In this document: positions 27,641-36,319 of the stretch, one piece after another | How positions within the stretch are numbered: position 1 is the first letter of the stretch | Layout of the letters: every line of letters begins with the position of its first letter | Assembly: GCF_900103885.1 (NCBI RefSeq) | Contig: NZ_FNIM01000001.1 | Span: 354,138-418,137 of the forward strand | DNA: 64,000 nt | Source: Actinomyces ruminicola | GTDB taxonomy: Bacteria > Actinomycetota > Actinomycetes > Actinomycetales > Actinomycetaceae | Direction of reading: 5' to 3' | Notes under the pieces: generated by a model | What the model was told of the DNA's origin: nothing | Seen by the model: the letters and a program-made list of their open reading frames with translations, nothing else | Database searches by the model: none | Position numbers and translations under genes: made by a program

Positions 27641-27688
27641 CTATCCACAACCGCCCGCGAAGACGGCCCCCGTGCGAGCCTGTGGACA
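27641..27688. promoter_or_regulatory. Two DnaA-box-like sites upstream of secA/comF
   Basis: CTATCCACA (27641-27649) and, inverted, CTGTCCACA (minus strand, 27680-27688) each differ by one base from TTATCCACA or TTGTCCACA. They may be chance; listed because a perfect box occurs at 20629. Confidence 0.2.
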
Positions 27689-27726
27689 GGGGGCCCCGCG
27701 GCGGGAGCCGGAGCGAGCCGACGCCG

Positions 27727-27732
27727 CAGACT
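27727..27732 (+). promoter_or_regulatory. Leaderless -10 of the comF-like gene
   Basis: CAGACT ends exactly 6 nt before ATG 27739, and no Shine-Dalgarno sequence is present. A transcript starting at the ATG is predicted. Confidence 0.5.
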
Positions 27733-27738
27733 GGTCAC

Positions 27739-28593
27739 ATGGTTCGCCTGCTCCCCGGCGTGCTCGCCGACGCCGTCCACGTGGGCCTGCCGCTGGCCTG
27801 TGCCGGCTGCGGCCGCTGGGACGTGGCCCTGTGCGAGGACTGCGCGGCGCTGCTCGACGCGGCGCCGCACCGGGTGGAGCACGCCGACGCCGCCGGAGAG
27901 CTGACGGTGTGGGCGCTGGCCGCCTACACCGGTCCGATGCGCTCACTGGTGCTGAGCTGGAAGAACGGGGCGCGGGAGGACCTGAACGGAGTGATGTCCC
28001 GGGCGGGGCGGCACACGGGACACCACCTGGCGGCCGCTCTGCCTGACGAGGTGGTGGCAGCGGCCGTAGCTAGTGGCAGCCTGCTGGTGGTTCCGGCACC
28101 GTCCGGGCTGGGCCGCCGCCTGCGGGGCCGACTGGTGGCGGCGGACCTGGCCGACGCCGTCGCCCGTGGTCTGGCCGCCGGCTGGGGTGACGTGGTCGCC
28201 GTCGGGCAGGAGCATCCGGTGACGGTGGCGAGCGCGGATGTGCTGCGACGTCGCGCCGGTGCGGGCGGCGCGCGCCAGGCGGGCCGGTCGGCCGCCCAGC
28301 GGCGGGCCAACCGCTCGGTGCCGCCGCGGGTGGTGGCACGGGTGGAGGGCATGGGGGTCGTACTGGTGGACGACGTGGTGACCACCGGGGCCACGCTGGG
28401 CGCCTGCGCGCGAGCACTGCGGCAGGCCGGGGCCGTCGTCGGCGGCGCCTTGGTGGTGGCCGCCGCGCCGCCACCGGCCCGTGGCCGCCGGGTGTCCGTC
28501 CCCGGCGGGCCGGCGCTCCCCCGCCCGTCCCCCGCCTCCACCGGCAACACACCGGAACCGGCACCACCAACACGGCGAGACCGGTCGAAGTAA
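27739..28593 (+). CDS. ComF-like phosphoribosyltransferase-family protein
   Basis: This 284-aa protein has an N-terminal zinc ribbon (Cys21, Cys24, Cys32, Cys35 in CAGCG...CEDC), typical of ComF. The PRPP-binding motif VLVDDVVTTGAT has the acidic pair at Asp211/Asp212. ComF proteins assist DNA uptake in competent bacteria, but in actinobacteria the role is unclear. A Pro-rich tail of about 40 residues is extra. Position beside secA and hpf matches Rv3242c in mycobacteria. Confidence 0.85.
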   Translation: MVRLLPGVLADAVHVGLPLACAGCGRWDVALCEDCAALLDAAPHRVEHADAAGELTVWALAAYTGPMRSLVLSWKNGAREDLNGVMSRAGRHTGHHLAAALPDEVVAAAVASGSLLVVPAPSGLGRRLRGRLVAADLADAVARGLAAGWGDVVAVGQEHPVTVASADVLRRRAGAGGARQAGRSAAQRRANRSVPPRVVARVEGMGVVLVDDVVTTGATLGACARALRQAGAVVGGALVVAAAPPPARGRRVSVPGGPALPRPSPASTGNTPEPAPPTRRDRSK

Positions 28594-28847
28594 CCGTCGA
28601 GACCGGTTGCTGTGGCGGCCCCTCCCCGGCGGCGCGGTGTACGTGAGACCCCGGGAAATGGTGTAGGTTATGTGTCGTAACACACACGGCAGTGCGCAGC
28701 GCCCGAGGCAGGCGCCGCGCCCCGGTTTTCCGCCGGCAGCACACGAGGAGGTGGCTACCACTCCGAAGCTCGCCGCAAGGTGCGGCGGGTGTTCCCCCAG
28801 CCCGATCCCCTCACAAGGATCACTTGGACTCAGAAAGAGGTTTCACC
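28594..28847 (+). promoter_or_regulatory. Long upstream region of hpf
   Basis: This 254-nt region without a gene should contain the hpf promoter and a 5' leader. GTTATGTGTCGTAACACAC around 28666-28686 includes a near-dyad (GTGTCGTAACAC). No sigma-factor consensus could be assigned with confidence. HPF is usually stress- and stationary-phase-controlled. Confidence 0.3.
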
Positions 28848-29498
28848 ATGGACATCACCGTCGTCGGCCGCAACGCGGAGATCAGCTCCCGTCTGCGGGA
28901 CTACGTCGAGGAGAAGGCCGCTAAGGTCGAGCAGTTCGACCCGCGTGTCCAACGAGTCGAGGTCGAGATCACCCACGAGCGCAACCCGCGTCAGGCGGAC
29001 ACCGCCGAGCGTGCGGAGATCACCGTCATCTCCAAGGGCCCGGTGATCCGGGCCGAGGCCAGCTCCTCCGACCGCTTCGCCGCCTTCGACATCGCCATGG
29101 GGAAGCTGACCGAGCGTTTGCGCCGGGCCAGGGACCGGAAGAAGAACCACCGCCGCCACATCGTCGAGCTCCCCGAGTCCGTCGCGCCGGCCCCCGCCGA
29201 GGAGCCGCAGCTGCCGGACACCGGCGACCTGCCCATCGAGGACTCCCCGTCCGCCCCCACCGAGCCGGGCGTCGCGGTGGAGTCCCAGCTGGGAGACTCC
29301 CCGGTGGTCGTGCGCCAGAAGCTCCACGAGGCGGTGCCGATGACGGTGGACGAGGCGCTGTACCAGATGGAACTGGTCGGCCACCCCTTCTACCTGTTCA
29401 TTGAGAAGTCCACCATGCAGCCCTGCGCCGTCTACCACCGGCACGGATGGACCTACGGCGTGATCCGCCTGAACGCTCAGGTGACTACTGGCGACTGA
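28848..29498 (+). CDS. hpf: Ribosome hibernation-promoting factor, long form
   Basis: This 216-aa protein has the N-terminal S30AE domain (MDITVVGRNAEISSRLRDYV through about residue 100), a linker of about 50 acidic residues, and a C-terminal domain (VRQKLHEAVPMTVDEALYQM...YGVIRL). The long form makes 100S ribosome dimers and protects idle ribosomes. ATG 28848 is chosen because the S30AE fold begins there and AAAGAGG lies 9 nt upstream. A strong hairpin follows the stop. Confidence 0.95.
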   Translation: MDITVVGRNAEISSRLRDYVEEKAAKVEQFDPRVQRVEVEITHERNPRQADTAERAEITVISKGPVIRAEASSSDRFAAFDIAMGKLTERLRRARDRKKNHRRHIVELPESVAPAPAEEPQLPDTGDLPIEDSPSAPTEPGVAVESQLGDSPVVVRQKLHEAVPMTVDEALYQMELVGHPFYLFIEKSTMQPCAVYHRHGWTYGVIRLNAQVTTGD

Positions 29499-29525
29499 TC
29501 CTGCCCACGGTCGGCTCAGTGACGC

Positions 29526-29562
29526 GAGTGCCCCGCGTGCGGTCTCCGCACGCGGGGCACTC
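29526..29562. terminator. Bidirectional terminator between hpf and lpqB
   Basis: The perfect 16-bp stem GAGTGCCCCGCGTGCG (29526-29541)/CGCACGCGGGGCACTC (29547-29562) has a 5-nt loop. It lies between convergent genes and could serve both. Confidence 0.8.
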
Positions 29563-29627
29563 AGCAGTTTCGGATCCGCAGGAGCGGTCGCTCAATCAGC
29601 TAGGGTCCGCCCGATGCTGGTGGCCGC

Positions 29628-31388
29628 TCATGGCAGTGGGTAGGCAATGTCTGTCACGTCGGTGGCACTCACGCGCCAGGCGGCGCCGCTGTGCTGCCAG
29701 ATGCGGCCCGCGGAGTCGGTCAGCTGGACCGCGCCGGTGGCCCGGTCTGCGGTGACGGCGACCGCCGCCGGTGAGGTGATGGACGTGGCCAGTGGCCCAC
29801 CGACGGGGACCCGCAGAATGCCCGACGCCTCCTGCCCGTCACCGGCGGGCAGGACGGCAACGCTCAGGGGGTCGTACCAGACGACCGCCTCGGTGCGAGC
29901 GCCGACCGCGGCGGGCAGGTCCAGGGGATCGCCCAGCCCGGTGGGAGTGCCGTCGTCGCGGACGATGGCGGCCACGCTCACGCGCTCGTCGGTCTGCTCA
30001 TCACCTGCGCGGTGGCGCACCACAATGCGAGTGGACTCGGCGGACAGGTCGAAGGCCCCCACCTTCCGGCCCTCCAACCACCGGGCCTCGAGCCCGGCAC
30101 GCCGACCGCGCTCGTCAACGGCCAGGAGCCCGCCCTCGGCTCCGGTCCACACCCACTGGTGCCGATCGGCGATCGGGGGCAGCAGTTCGACGGAGTCGGA
30201 ATCCGAGTCGGCGTCGGCCTCACCCACCGACAAGATGACGTCGGCCACGTTCCGGCCTGGCGGCACGCGCAGCAGGCTCGACCGGCTCAGCGCGTACACG
30301 GTTCCGTCTGCCCCGAGCGCGGGATGAGAGGCGGCGTCGCCGCCCAGGGTCTGCGCCGCCACCAGTGTGGCGCGGGTAGAGGTGGTGCCCTGCACCACGG
30401 CGCCCGCACACATCCCCACCACCGCCCCGGGGGGAGTATCGACGGCGGGCAGAGCGGCCGGAGCGCCGAGCTCCTCCCCGTAGACGCGCACGGTGACGCT
30501 CCGCGCCTGAGTAAGGTCGGCCGCTTCCACCAGGGTCGCCCGGATCTGAGCCACCAGGAGTCCCAGCTGCGTCTCATCCAGCGCGCCGAGGTCTCCCATA
30601 CCGGTCAGGTCCACGCCGGCGGTGCCGTCCTCGACGACGACGCCGTCGTCCCCCACCGCGGTGCCCTCGGGCACCGCAGTGGTTACGCCCGCCGCGAGCC
30701 AGGCCGACGGCCCGCCCAGCAGCGCCTCAATCAGCCGGCGGGGGAACTCGTGGCGGGGCAGCCAGCGCAGTTCCGGGACCAGGCGGGAGCGGTCTGGGGT
30801 CAGGAAGAACAGTGGTGCGGAGCCGAATCCCGCGGTCAGGTCGCCGTCGGACAGGAGCATTCCGGCGGGCAGCTCGGCTATGCGCCATTGTCCCGAGTCG
30901 TCGGCGGTCAGCGTGTAGCGGCAGGCGTGGTCGGGCTCGGCGGCGCCGGTGAACACGCCGACGGAATCGACCACGCCGATCAGGTCGACCGCAACCGTCA
31001 CCTCGCTGTCGACGAGTGTGATGACCGGCGCGGTCGAGCCGTCATAGACGCCTACCGTCGCGGTGGGCTGCCAGGAGGCGGAGGCGGCAGCGGTGAGGAA
31101 GGCGCGCGCAGTGGTGAAGTCGTCGAACAGCCCGGCGGCGCAGGCACGCAGGAATCCGGTGACGATCTCGTCCGGGGCGGCGCCCTCGGCCGGACCGGCC
31201 GCGGTCTGGACGAGCTGCTCGTCCGCGGCGCCCGAGTCGTCCGACTCGGTGACGTCCCCAGAGGTGGGCAGGGCGGTGCAGGCGGCAAGGGTGCCGCTGC
31301 CGAGCACCAGGGCCGCAAGCACTCGGCGGCGCGGCAGCTCTGGAGCGCGGGGAGGCCGAACGGGAGCGGCTGATGCGGATCCGCTCAC
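29628..31388 (-). CDS. lpqB: Lipoprotein LpqB, partner of the MtrAB system
   Basis: This 586-aa lipoprotein has a twin-arginine-like basic start, a hydrophobic segment and the lipobox LAAC near residue 36. A GerMN-like domain (about 200-330) and a C-terminal beta-propeller-like region follow. LpqB interacts with the MtrB sensor and affects cell-wall homeostasis and division in actinobacteria. GTG 31388 overlaps the mtrB stop by 4 nt. Gene order mtrA-mtrB-lpqB is the standard one. Confidence 0.93.
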   Translation of the reverse strand: MSGSASAAPVRPPRAPELPRRRVLAALVLGSGTLAACTALPTSGDVTESDDSGAADEQLVQTAAGPAEGAAPDEIVTGFLRACAAGLFDDFTTARAFLTAAASASWQPTATVGVYDGSTAPVITLVDSEVTVAVDLIGVVDSVGVFTGAAEPDHACRYTLTADDSGQWRIAELPAGMLLSDGDLTAGFGSAPLFFLTPDRSRLVPELRWLPRHEFPRRLIEALLGGPSAWLAAGVTTAVPEGTAVGDDGVVVEDGTAGVDLTGMGDLGALDETQLGLLVAQIRATLVEAADLTQARSVTVRVYGEELGAPAALPAVDTPPGAVVGMCAGAVVQGTTSTRATLVAAQTLGGDAASHPALGADGTVYALSRSSLLRVPPGRNVADVILSVGEADADSDSDSVELLPPIADRHQWVWTGAEGGLLAVDERGRRAGLEARWLEGRKVGAFDLSAESTRIVVRHRAGDEQTDERVSVAAIVRDDGTPTGLGDPLDLPAAVGARTEAVVWYDPLSVAVLPAGDGQEASGILRVPVGGPLATSITSPAAVAVTADRATGAVQLTDSAGRIWQHSGAAWRVSATDVTDIAYPLP

Positions 31389-33256
31389 CGGGGGGCCTCC
31401 TCCTGCTGCTTGTAGGCGTCCACGTCCTCGGGGGTGGGGACCGTGGGCCCCTCGCCCGGGCCGATGGCGGAGACGCGCGCGGCGGTCTCCGCCTCTCCGG
31501 CCGCGGGCGCGGCGACCTCCTCCTGCTCGAGATCACGGTCGACGTCGGAACGGCGGGAGGCCGGCGAGGGAGTCAGCGCCGGGGGCGTCGGCGCGGCGTC
31601 CACGGGCTCCGTGCTGCGGGCGCCGACGCGGGAAACGGGTGGGGCGTCCTCGGGTACGACGTCCAGCGGGCCGGGTTTGGCGAAGCTGCCGGGGCCGGCG
31701 TCGGCGCCGAGGTGCCGCGGCAGCGTCAGCAGGAAGGAGGCGCCGTCCGCGGGCCAGCCCCAGGCGGCGAGCGTGCCCCCGTGCAGGACGGCGTCCTCCA
31801 AGGAGATGGACAGCCCCAGCCCGGTCCCGCCCAGGGTGCGCTTGCGGGAGGGGTCGGCGCGGTAGAAGCGGTCGAAGACCTTCTTGACCACGTCCGGGCT
31901 CATACCCACCCCGTGATCGCGTACACGCACTGCCACGGCGTCGTCGCTGGCGGCGACCGTGATGTCGATGGGTGAGCCCTCGGCGTGCTCCAGTGCGTTG
32001 ACGATGAGGTTGCGCAGGATGCGCTCCACCCGGGCCACATCCACCTCGGCGACGACGGGCGCCTCGGGGACGTGCAGGCGGATCTGCGAGCCGGAGGCCT
32101 CCACGTGGACGGCGACCAGGTCGAGGACACCGCGCAGGGTGGCGGTTATGTCCGTCTCGGCGGCGCGCAGCTGTACCCGGCCGGAGTCGATGCGGGAGAT
32201 CTCCAGCAGATCCGACAGCATCTGCTCGAAGCGGTCGATCTCGCGCATGAGGATCTCCAGGCTGCGGGTGGCGAAGGGGTCTTGGATCTCGTCGCGCGCC
32301 TGCCAGATCTGCTCCGCGGCCAGGCGGATGGAGGCCAGGGGCGTGCGCAGCTCGTGGGAGACGTCGGAGACGAACAGCTTCTCCACCTTTGACAGGTTCT
32401 CCCAGGCCTGGATCTGCGCCTCCAGGGAGTCGGCCATGTTGTTGAAGGAGCGGGACAGGGTGGCGATCTCGTTGTCCCCGGACACCGGCAACCGCTCGTT
32501 CAAGTGACCGGCGGCCAGCCGCTGTGCGGCCAGGGAGGCGCGCCGGATCGGGAACAGTACGCGCGAGGTCAGTGCCCACAGGCCGAGGATGAGCAGCAGC
32601 AGGAAGCCGGCCCCGGCAATGATGATCGCCCGGGTGGCCAGGTCGATGACGTGCTGCTCGGGCGCCAGCGTGTAGACCAGGAACAGGTTGTAGCCGCCGG
32701 CCAGCGGCAGGTTGATGCGGGAGCCGACCACGAGCCCCGGGGCGGTACCGCCGTCGCCGTCGGGGATGCCCACGGACTGGGAGTACTGCGTACCGACCTC
32801 GCCCGCGTCAATCTGGGCCACCAGGCCGTCAGTTATCAGTGTGCCCAGATCCGCATCGGTGGCCAGGTCGTTGATGATGGTGGTGGAGGTCTCGCCGTCG
32901 GCGCGGCGCAGGATCACGCCCACACCGCCCGCGCCCACGAAGGAGTCGTTGATGGTGGCGAGCTGCGCCTGCGCGGTGGTAGTCAGGTCATCAGCCGTGT
33001 TGACAGTGGCGGCATCGAAGGCCGACTGGGCAGCGGCCGTCCGCTGGCGGGCATCGGCCAGGATGGCAGCCCGCCGCTCGGCGAAGACGTCGTTGCGAAT
33101 GGTGATGGTGATGGCCACGAGCAGCACGGCGATGAGCACCACCCCGGCGATGGTCGCGAACAGCACCATGGAGGTGCCAAGCGAACGGCGTGCCGCCCGC
33201 AATGGGGACGGCACGCCGTGACGTCCCGCATTCCGGCCCGAGCTGTGGGTGTCCAC
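31385..33256 (-). CDS. mtrB: Sensor histidine kinase MtrB
   Basis: This 623-aa sensor has two transmembrane segments (about 28-55 and 210-235) enclosing a large extracellular sensor region. It is followed by HAMP, a HisKA domain with VSHELRTPLASIR (His301), and an ATPase domain with NALEHAEG, VRDHGVGM and GTGLGLSIS. A Pro/Ala-rich tail of about 100 residues is extra. MtrB phosphorylates MtrA to control cell-wall and division genes. GTG 33256 is the likely start; no clear ribosome site is seen. It follows mtrA by 64 nt. Confidence 0.93.
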   Translation of the reverse strand: MDTHSSGRNAGRHGVPSPLRAARRSLGTSMVLFATIAGVVLIAVLLVAITITIRNDVFAERRAAILADARQRTAAAQSAFDAATVNTADDLTTTAQAQLATINDSFVGAGGVGVILRRADGETSTTIINDLATDADLGTLITDGLVAQIDAGEVGTQYSQSVGIPDGDGGTAPGLVVGSRINLPLAGGYNLFLVYTLAPEQHVIDLATRAIIIAGAGFLLLLILGLWALTSRVLFPIRRASLAAQRLAAGHLNERLPVSGDNEIATLSRSFNNMADSLEAQIQAWENLSKVEKLFVSDVSHELRTPLASIRLAAEQIWQARDEIQDPFATRSLEILMREIDRFEQMLSDLLEISRIDSGRVQLRAAETDITATLRGVLDLVAVHVEASGSQIRLHVPEAPVVAEVDVARVERILRNLIVNALEHAEGSPIDITVAASDDAVAVRVRDHGVGMSPDVVKKVFDRFYRADPSRKRTLGGTGLGLSISLEDAVLHGGTLAAWGWPADGASFLLTLPRHLGADAGPGSFAKPGPLDVVPEDAPPVSRVGARSTEPVDAAPTPPALTPSPASRRSDVDRDLEQEEVAAPAAGEAETAARVSAIGPGEGPTVPTPEDVDAYKQQEEAPR

Positions 33257-33320
33257 GGTCAGTCGGTTGCGAGACTCGGGCTGCGAAGGGGGCGGGACTC
33301 AGGCGTCACCGCGCCCGCAG

Positions 33321-34004
33321 TCACTTGCCGTCACCGGCACGGTAACCGACGCCGCGCACGGTGACCACGATGCTGGGATGCTCGGGGTCCTTCTCGATCT
33401 TGGCGCGCAGACGCTGCACGTGGACGTTGACCAGGCGGGTGTCGGCGGCGTGCTGGTAGCCCCAGACCTGCTCCAGCAGCTCCTCGCGGGTGAACACCTT
33501 CCAGGGAGTGCGAGCGAGGGTGACGAGCAGGTCGAACTCCAGCGGAGTGAGGTTGATAACGGTGTCGCCACGGTGAACCTGGTGGCCGGAAACGTCGATG
33601 TCCAGGTCTCCGGCGCGCACGTGCTCGGCGCCGTTGGCGTCAATGTTGCGGCGCAGGCGGGTGCGCACGCGGGCCAGCAGCTCCTTGGACTTGAAGGGCT
33701 TGGTGACGTAGTCGTCGGCACCGGCCTCGAGCCCGGCGACGACGTCCTGGGTGTCCGTGCGCGCGGTGAGCATGATGATCGGCACGTCGGACTCGGCGCG
33801 GATGAGCTTGCAGATCTCCACACCATCGATGCCCGGGAGCATGAGGTCCAGCAGGACCAGGTCCGGATCGGTCTCACGGAAGGCCTCAAGAGCCTTCGCG
33901 CCGTCGGCGCAGAAGGACGGAGTGTAATCCTCCGCCTCTAGCATGATGCCGATCATCTCGGCCAGGGCAGTGTCATCGTCAACGACCAGAATGCGAGTGC
34001 GCAT
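33321..34004 (-). CDS. mtrA: Response regulator MtrA
   Basis: This 227-aa OmpR-family regulator has an N-terminal receiver domain (MRTRILVVDDD; phospho-acceptor Asp53 in LLDLMLPG; DYVTKPF switch lysine). A C-terminal winged helix ends YQHAADTRLVNVHVQRLRAKI...VRGVGYRAG. Length and sequence are typical of MtrA, an essential regulator in several actinobacteria. ATG 34004 begins the conserved receiver; the open frame continues 13 codons upstream without support. Confidence 0.96.
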   Translation of the reverse strand: MRTRILVVDDDTALAEMIGIMLEAEDYTPSFCADGAKALEAFRETDPDLVLLDLMLPGIDGVEICKLIRAESDVPIIMLTARTDTQDVVAGLEAGADDYVTKPFKSKELLARVRTRLRRNIDANGAEHVRAGDLDIDVSGHQVHRGDTVINLTPLEFDLLVTLARTPWKVFTREELLEQVWGYQHAADTRLVNVHVQRLRAKIEKDPEHPSIVVTVRGVGYRAGDGK

Positions 34005-34058
34005 GGCGCCTATCTTGACACGTAAGCCAGTCGCTAATGGCACCTACATGCCACACCG

Positions 34059-34086
34059 TGACCTTCATCATACACAATTAAGGTCA
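34059..34086. promoter_or_regulatory. TGACCTT-N14-AAGGTCA inverted repeat upstream of mtrA
   Basis: The perfect 7-nt arms surround an AT-rich core that includes the -10 candidate TATGAT (minus strand). This could be a regulator site for mtrA, but no family is assigned. Confidence 0.35.
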
Positions 34087-34332
34087 TCGTAAGCTCAAGG
34101 GGAGGCGGTATTTCCGGCCCTCAAACCGGGCCTCGCCCCCACCCCGAGGGACGCGTCACACGCCTGCGCCCAAGTCGAATTCACTTCAGTGGCGCGCGTC
34201 TTCCGGGCGTGTCCGCACCGATGCAGCCGCACAGCCGGACCCGGGCCCGACAGCTGCACAGCCTCGGCGAGACGAGAGACTCGCGGGCACTTCTCCTCCT
34301 CAGGGGGGAGAGCACCGGCGCCGACGGCGTGA

Positions 34333-34338
34333 AACAGT
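34333..34338 (+). promoter_or_regulatory. Possible leaderless -10 of the membrane-protein gene
   Basis: AACAGT ends 6 nt before ATG 34345. It differs from the STAND gene hexamer TACAGT by one base. Confidence 0.3.
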
Positions 34339-34344
34339 ATGCCC

Positions 34345-35589
34345 ATGAGCAGCGACAACACCGGTTGGCAGTCCCCCTCCGGGGGCGATCCCTCAAGCCA
34401 CTCCCCCGCATCCGGGCGGATCCCGCAGCCGGGACCGGCACCCGCTCCCCAGTACGGCGCCTACGCCCCCCAGTCGGGGCAGCCCGCCTACGGCCAGCAG
34501 GCCCCTCAGGACCAGGGCTACACCGCCGGCCCCCAGTACTCTCACTACGCCCAGCAGGCGGGCGCCTATCCCCCGGGCCCCGCCGGCTTCTTCGTCGCCC
34601 CCAAGCCCGGCATCATCCCCCTGCGGCCGCTGAGCATCACCGAGATCATCACCGGCGCCTTCGAGTCCCTGCGGGCCAACCCACGCGCCATGTTCCTGCC
34701 GGCGCTGCTGGTAATGGGCGCAGCCGGCCTGGTCTCCGCGCTGGCGACCTTCATCTCGATGAATGCGTTCGTCTCCAACCTCAGCTCCACCAGCTACTAC
34801 TACGACTACGACCCCTCGGTCTCCGAGTACGAGGTCTTCGGCGACTCCCTGTCCCTACTCGGCGGCACCTTCACCTCCTCGCTCGTGACGGCGGCCGCCA
34901 CGGCGCTGGCCACCGCTGTTCTCACCGGCCTGCTGATCGTGACCGTCTCCCGCTCGGTACTGGGGCGCATCGCCACCCCCACCGAGGTGTGGGAGCGCAC
35001 CAGGCCACGCATATGGGCGCTGATCGGCCAGTCCATCCTGATCGGCCTGATCACCTGCATCGCAGCCGCCCTGGTCATCCTGGGGGTGGCACTGCTCCTG
35101 GCCTGGTTGTTCATGGCCGTCGCCGAGGAGGGCGGTAGCAGCGGAATCGTGCTGCTGCTACCACTGGGCTTCCTGTTCCTCCTCCTGGGCGTGGTCGCCG
35201 CGGCCTTCCTGTGGGTGCGTCTGTCCGTATCCGGCGCCGCACTGATCCTGGAGAACGTCGGCGTGTGGGAGGGCATCCGCCGCTCCTGGCAACTGACCCG
35301 TACCGGCTTCTGGCGGACCCTGGGACTGCTGCTGCTGGTCGAGCTGCTCGTCACCGCCGTGTCCTACGTCCTCGCGATGCCCATCGGCCTCATCTCCGGC
35401 GCCGGCTCGCTGTTCGTCACCGGCGCCTCCACCTCCGCGCTGCTGACGGCGCTCACGATGTTCTTGTCGTCTCTGCTCAGCGCGGTGATCCTGCCGTTCT
35501 CCGCGGCAGCGCGCGCCCTGCTCTACATCGACCTGCGCATGCGCCAGGAGGGCCTGGACGTCGAGCTGCGCCGCTCCGCCGGCGTTTGA
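34345..35589 (+). CDS. Membrane protein with GPDPase_memb-like domain
   Basis: This protein of about 414 aa has a disordered Pro/Gln/Tyr-rich N-terminus (about 1-85) and then LRPLSITEIITGAFESLRANPRAM, the start of a six-helix membrane domain. It resembles the membrane domain found attached to glycerophosphodiester phosphodiesterases, but the enzyme domain itself is absent. ATG 34345 is chosen because AACAGT lies exactly 6 nt upstream (leaderless pattern); ATG 34339 is also in frame. It is followed 25 nt later by the DUF4129 gene and probably shares its operon. Confidence 0.75.
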   Translation: MSSDNTGWQSPSGGDPSSHSPASGRIPQPGPAPAPQYGAYAPQSGQPAYGQQAPQDQGYTAGPQYSHYAQQAGAYPPGPAGFFVAPKPGIIPLRPLSITEIITGAFESLRANPRAMFLPALLVMGAAGLVSALATFISMNAFVSNLSSTSYYYDYDPSVSEYEVFGDSLSLLGGTFTSSLVTAAATALATAVLTGLLIVTVSRSVLGRIATPTEVWERTRPRIWALIGQSILIGLITCIAAALVILGVALLLAWLFMAVAEEGGSSGIVLLLPLGFLFLLLGVVAAAFLWVRLSVSGAALILENVGVWEGIRRSWQLTRTGFWRTLGLLLLVELLVTAVSYVLAMPIGLISGAGSLFVTGASTSALLTALTMFLSSLLSAVILPFSAAARALLYIDLRMRQEGLDVELRRSAGV

Positions 35590-35614
35590 TGACAACCACG
35601 CCCATCGAGACGCC

Positions 35615-36319
35615 ATGACCCCTACGCCAGTCCCCGCAGCCGCCCTCGGCCTGTACGCCTGCGGCCGCCTCCGGGCGCCCGCGCCCCGGGACGTCCCGGC
35701 CACGCCCGACGCCGACCAGGCCCGCCGCGCGGCCGAGGAGGAGCTGGCCAAGCCCGTCTACCACCAGGCCGCCGGCCTTTGGGAGCGTATCTGGCAATGG
35801 CTGGTTGAGCACCTGGACCCGCGCGCGGCCGTGCCCGGGGCACCGGCCTGGCTGTCCGTCCTGATCGTGGTGGTGCTGGCTCTCGCCCTGCTCACCGCAC
35901 TGGTGGTGCTGTTCGCCCGCGTCACCTGGGCACGACGCGTCACCCGCACCGGTACTGCCCTGTTCGAGGACGATCGTGACGCCGCCGCCCTGACCCGCGC
36001 CGCCGATGCCGCGGCAGGACAGGGAGACTGGACGACCGCCGTCGTCGAGCGGTTCCGGGCGATCGTCCGCATGCTCGACGAGCGCGGCGTCATTGAGGAC
36101 TATCCGGGCATGACCGCGCACGAGGCGGCGTTGCTGGCTGCCCGCCCGCTGGGCGAGCTCGCCGCCCAGATGGACGAGGCCGCCCGCCTGTTCGACGCGG
36201 TCCGCTACGGGCGGGTCGTCTCCGCCCCCGCTCAGGACGCCTGGATGCGTGAGTTCGCCGACCGGGTGGCCCGCGCACCCCTCGCTCCGCCGGTGCCGAC
36301 AGGGCAGGTGCCCGCATGA
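35615..36319 (+). CDS. DUF4129-family membrane protein
   Basis: This 234-aa protein has a central transmembrane segment (APAWLSVLIVVVLALALLTALVVLF). The C-terminal DUF4129 part (GDWTTAVVERFRAIVRMLDERGVIEDYPGMTAHEAALLA) is also found as a transglutaminase-associated tail. It belongs to the conserved MoxR-DUF58-DUF4129-DUF4350 block, which is thought to act at the envelope with a MoxR ATPase chaperone. Its stop overlaps the ATG of the DUF4350 gene. Confidence 0.8.
   Translation: MTPTPVPAAALGLYACGRLRAPAPRDVPATPDADQARRAAEEELAKPVYHQAAGLWERIWQWLVEHLDPRAAVPGAPAWLSVLIVVVLALALLTALVVLFARVTWARRVTRTGTALFEDDRDAAALTRAADAAAGQGDWTTAVVERFRAIVRMLDERGVIEDYPGMTAHEAALLAARPLGELAAQMDEAARLFDAVRYGRVVSAPAQDAWMREFADRVARAPLAPPVPTGQVPA

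Larger units (their letters stand above)
34005..34338. other. Divergent region between mtrA and a membrane-protein gene
   Basis: This 334-nt region has no gene that I can support. On the minus strand TATGAT (34067-34072) with TTGAGC (34093-34098) is a poorly spaced (20 nt) promoter candidate for mtrA, and CAAGAT 7 nt before the mtrA ATG is another. An inverted repeat, TGACCTT (34059-34065)/AAGGTCA (34080-34086), flanks the former -10. Confidence 0.4.
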
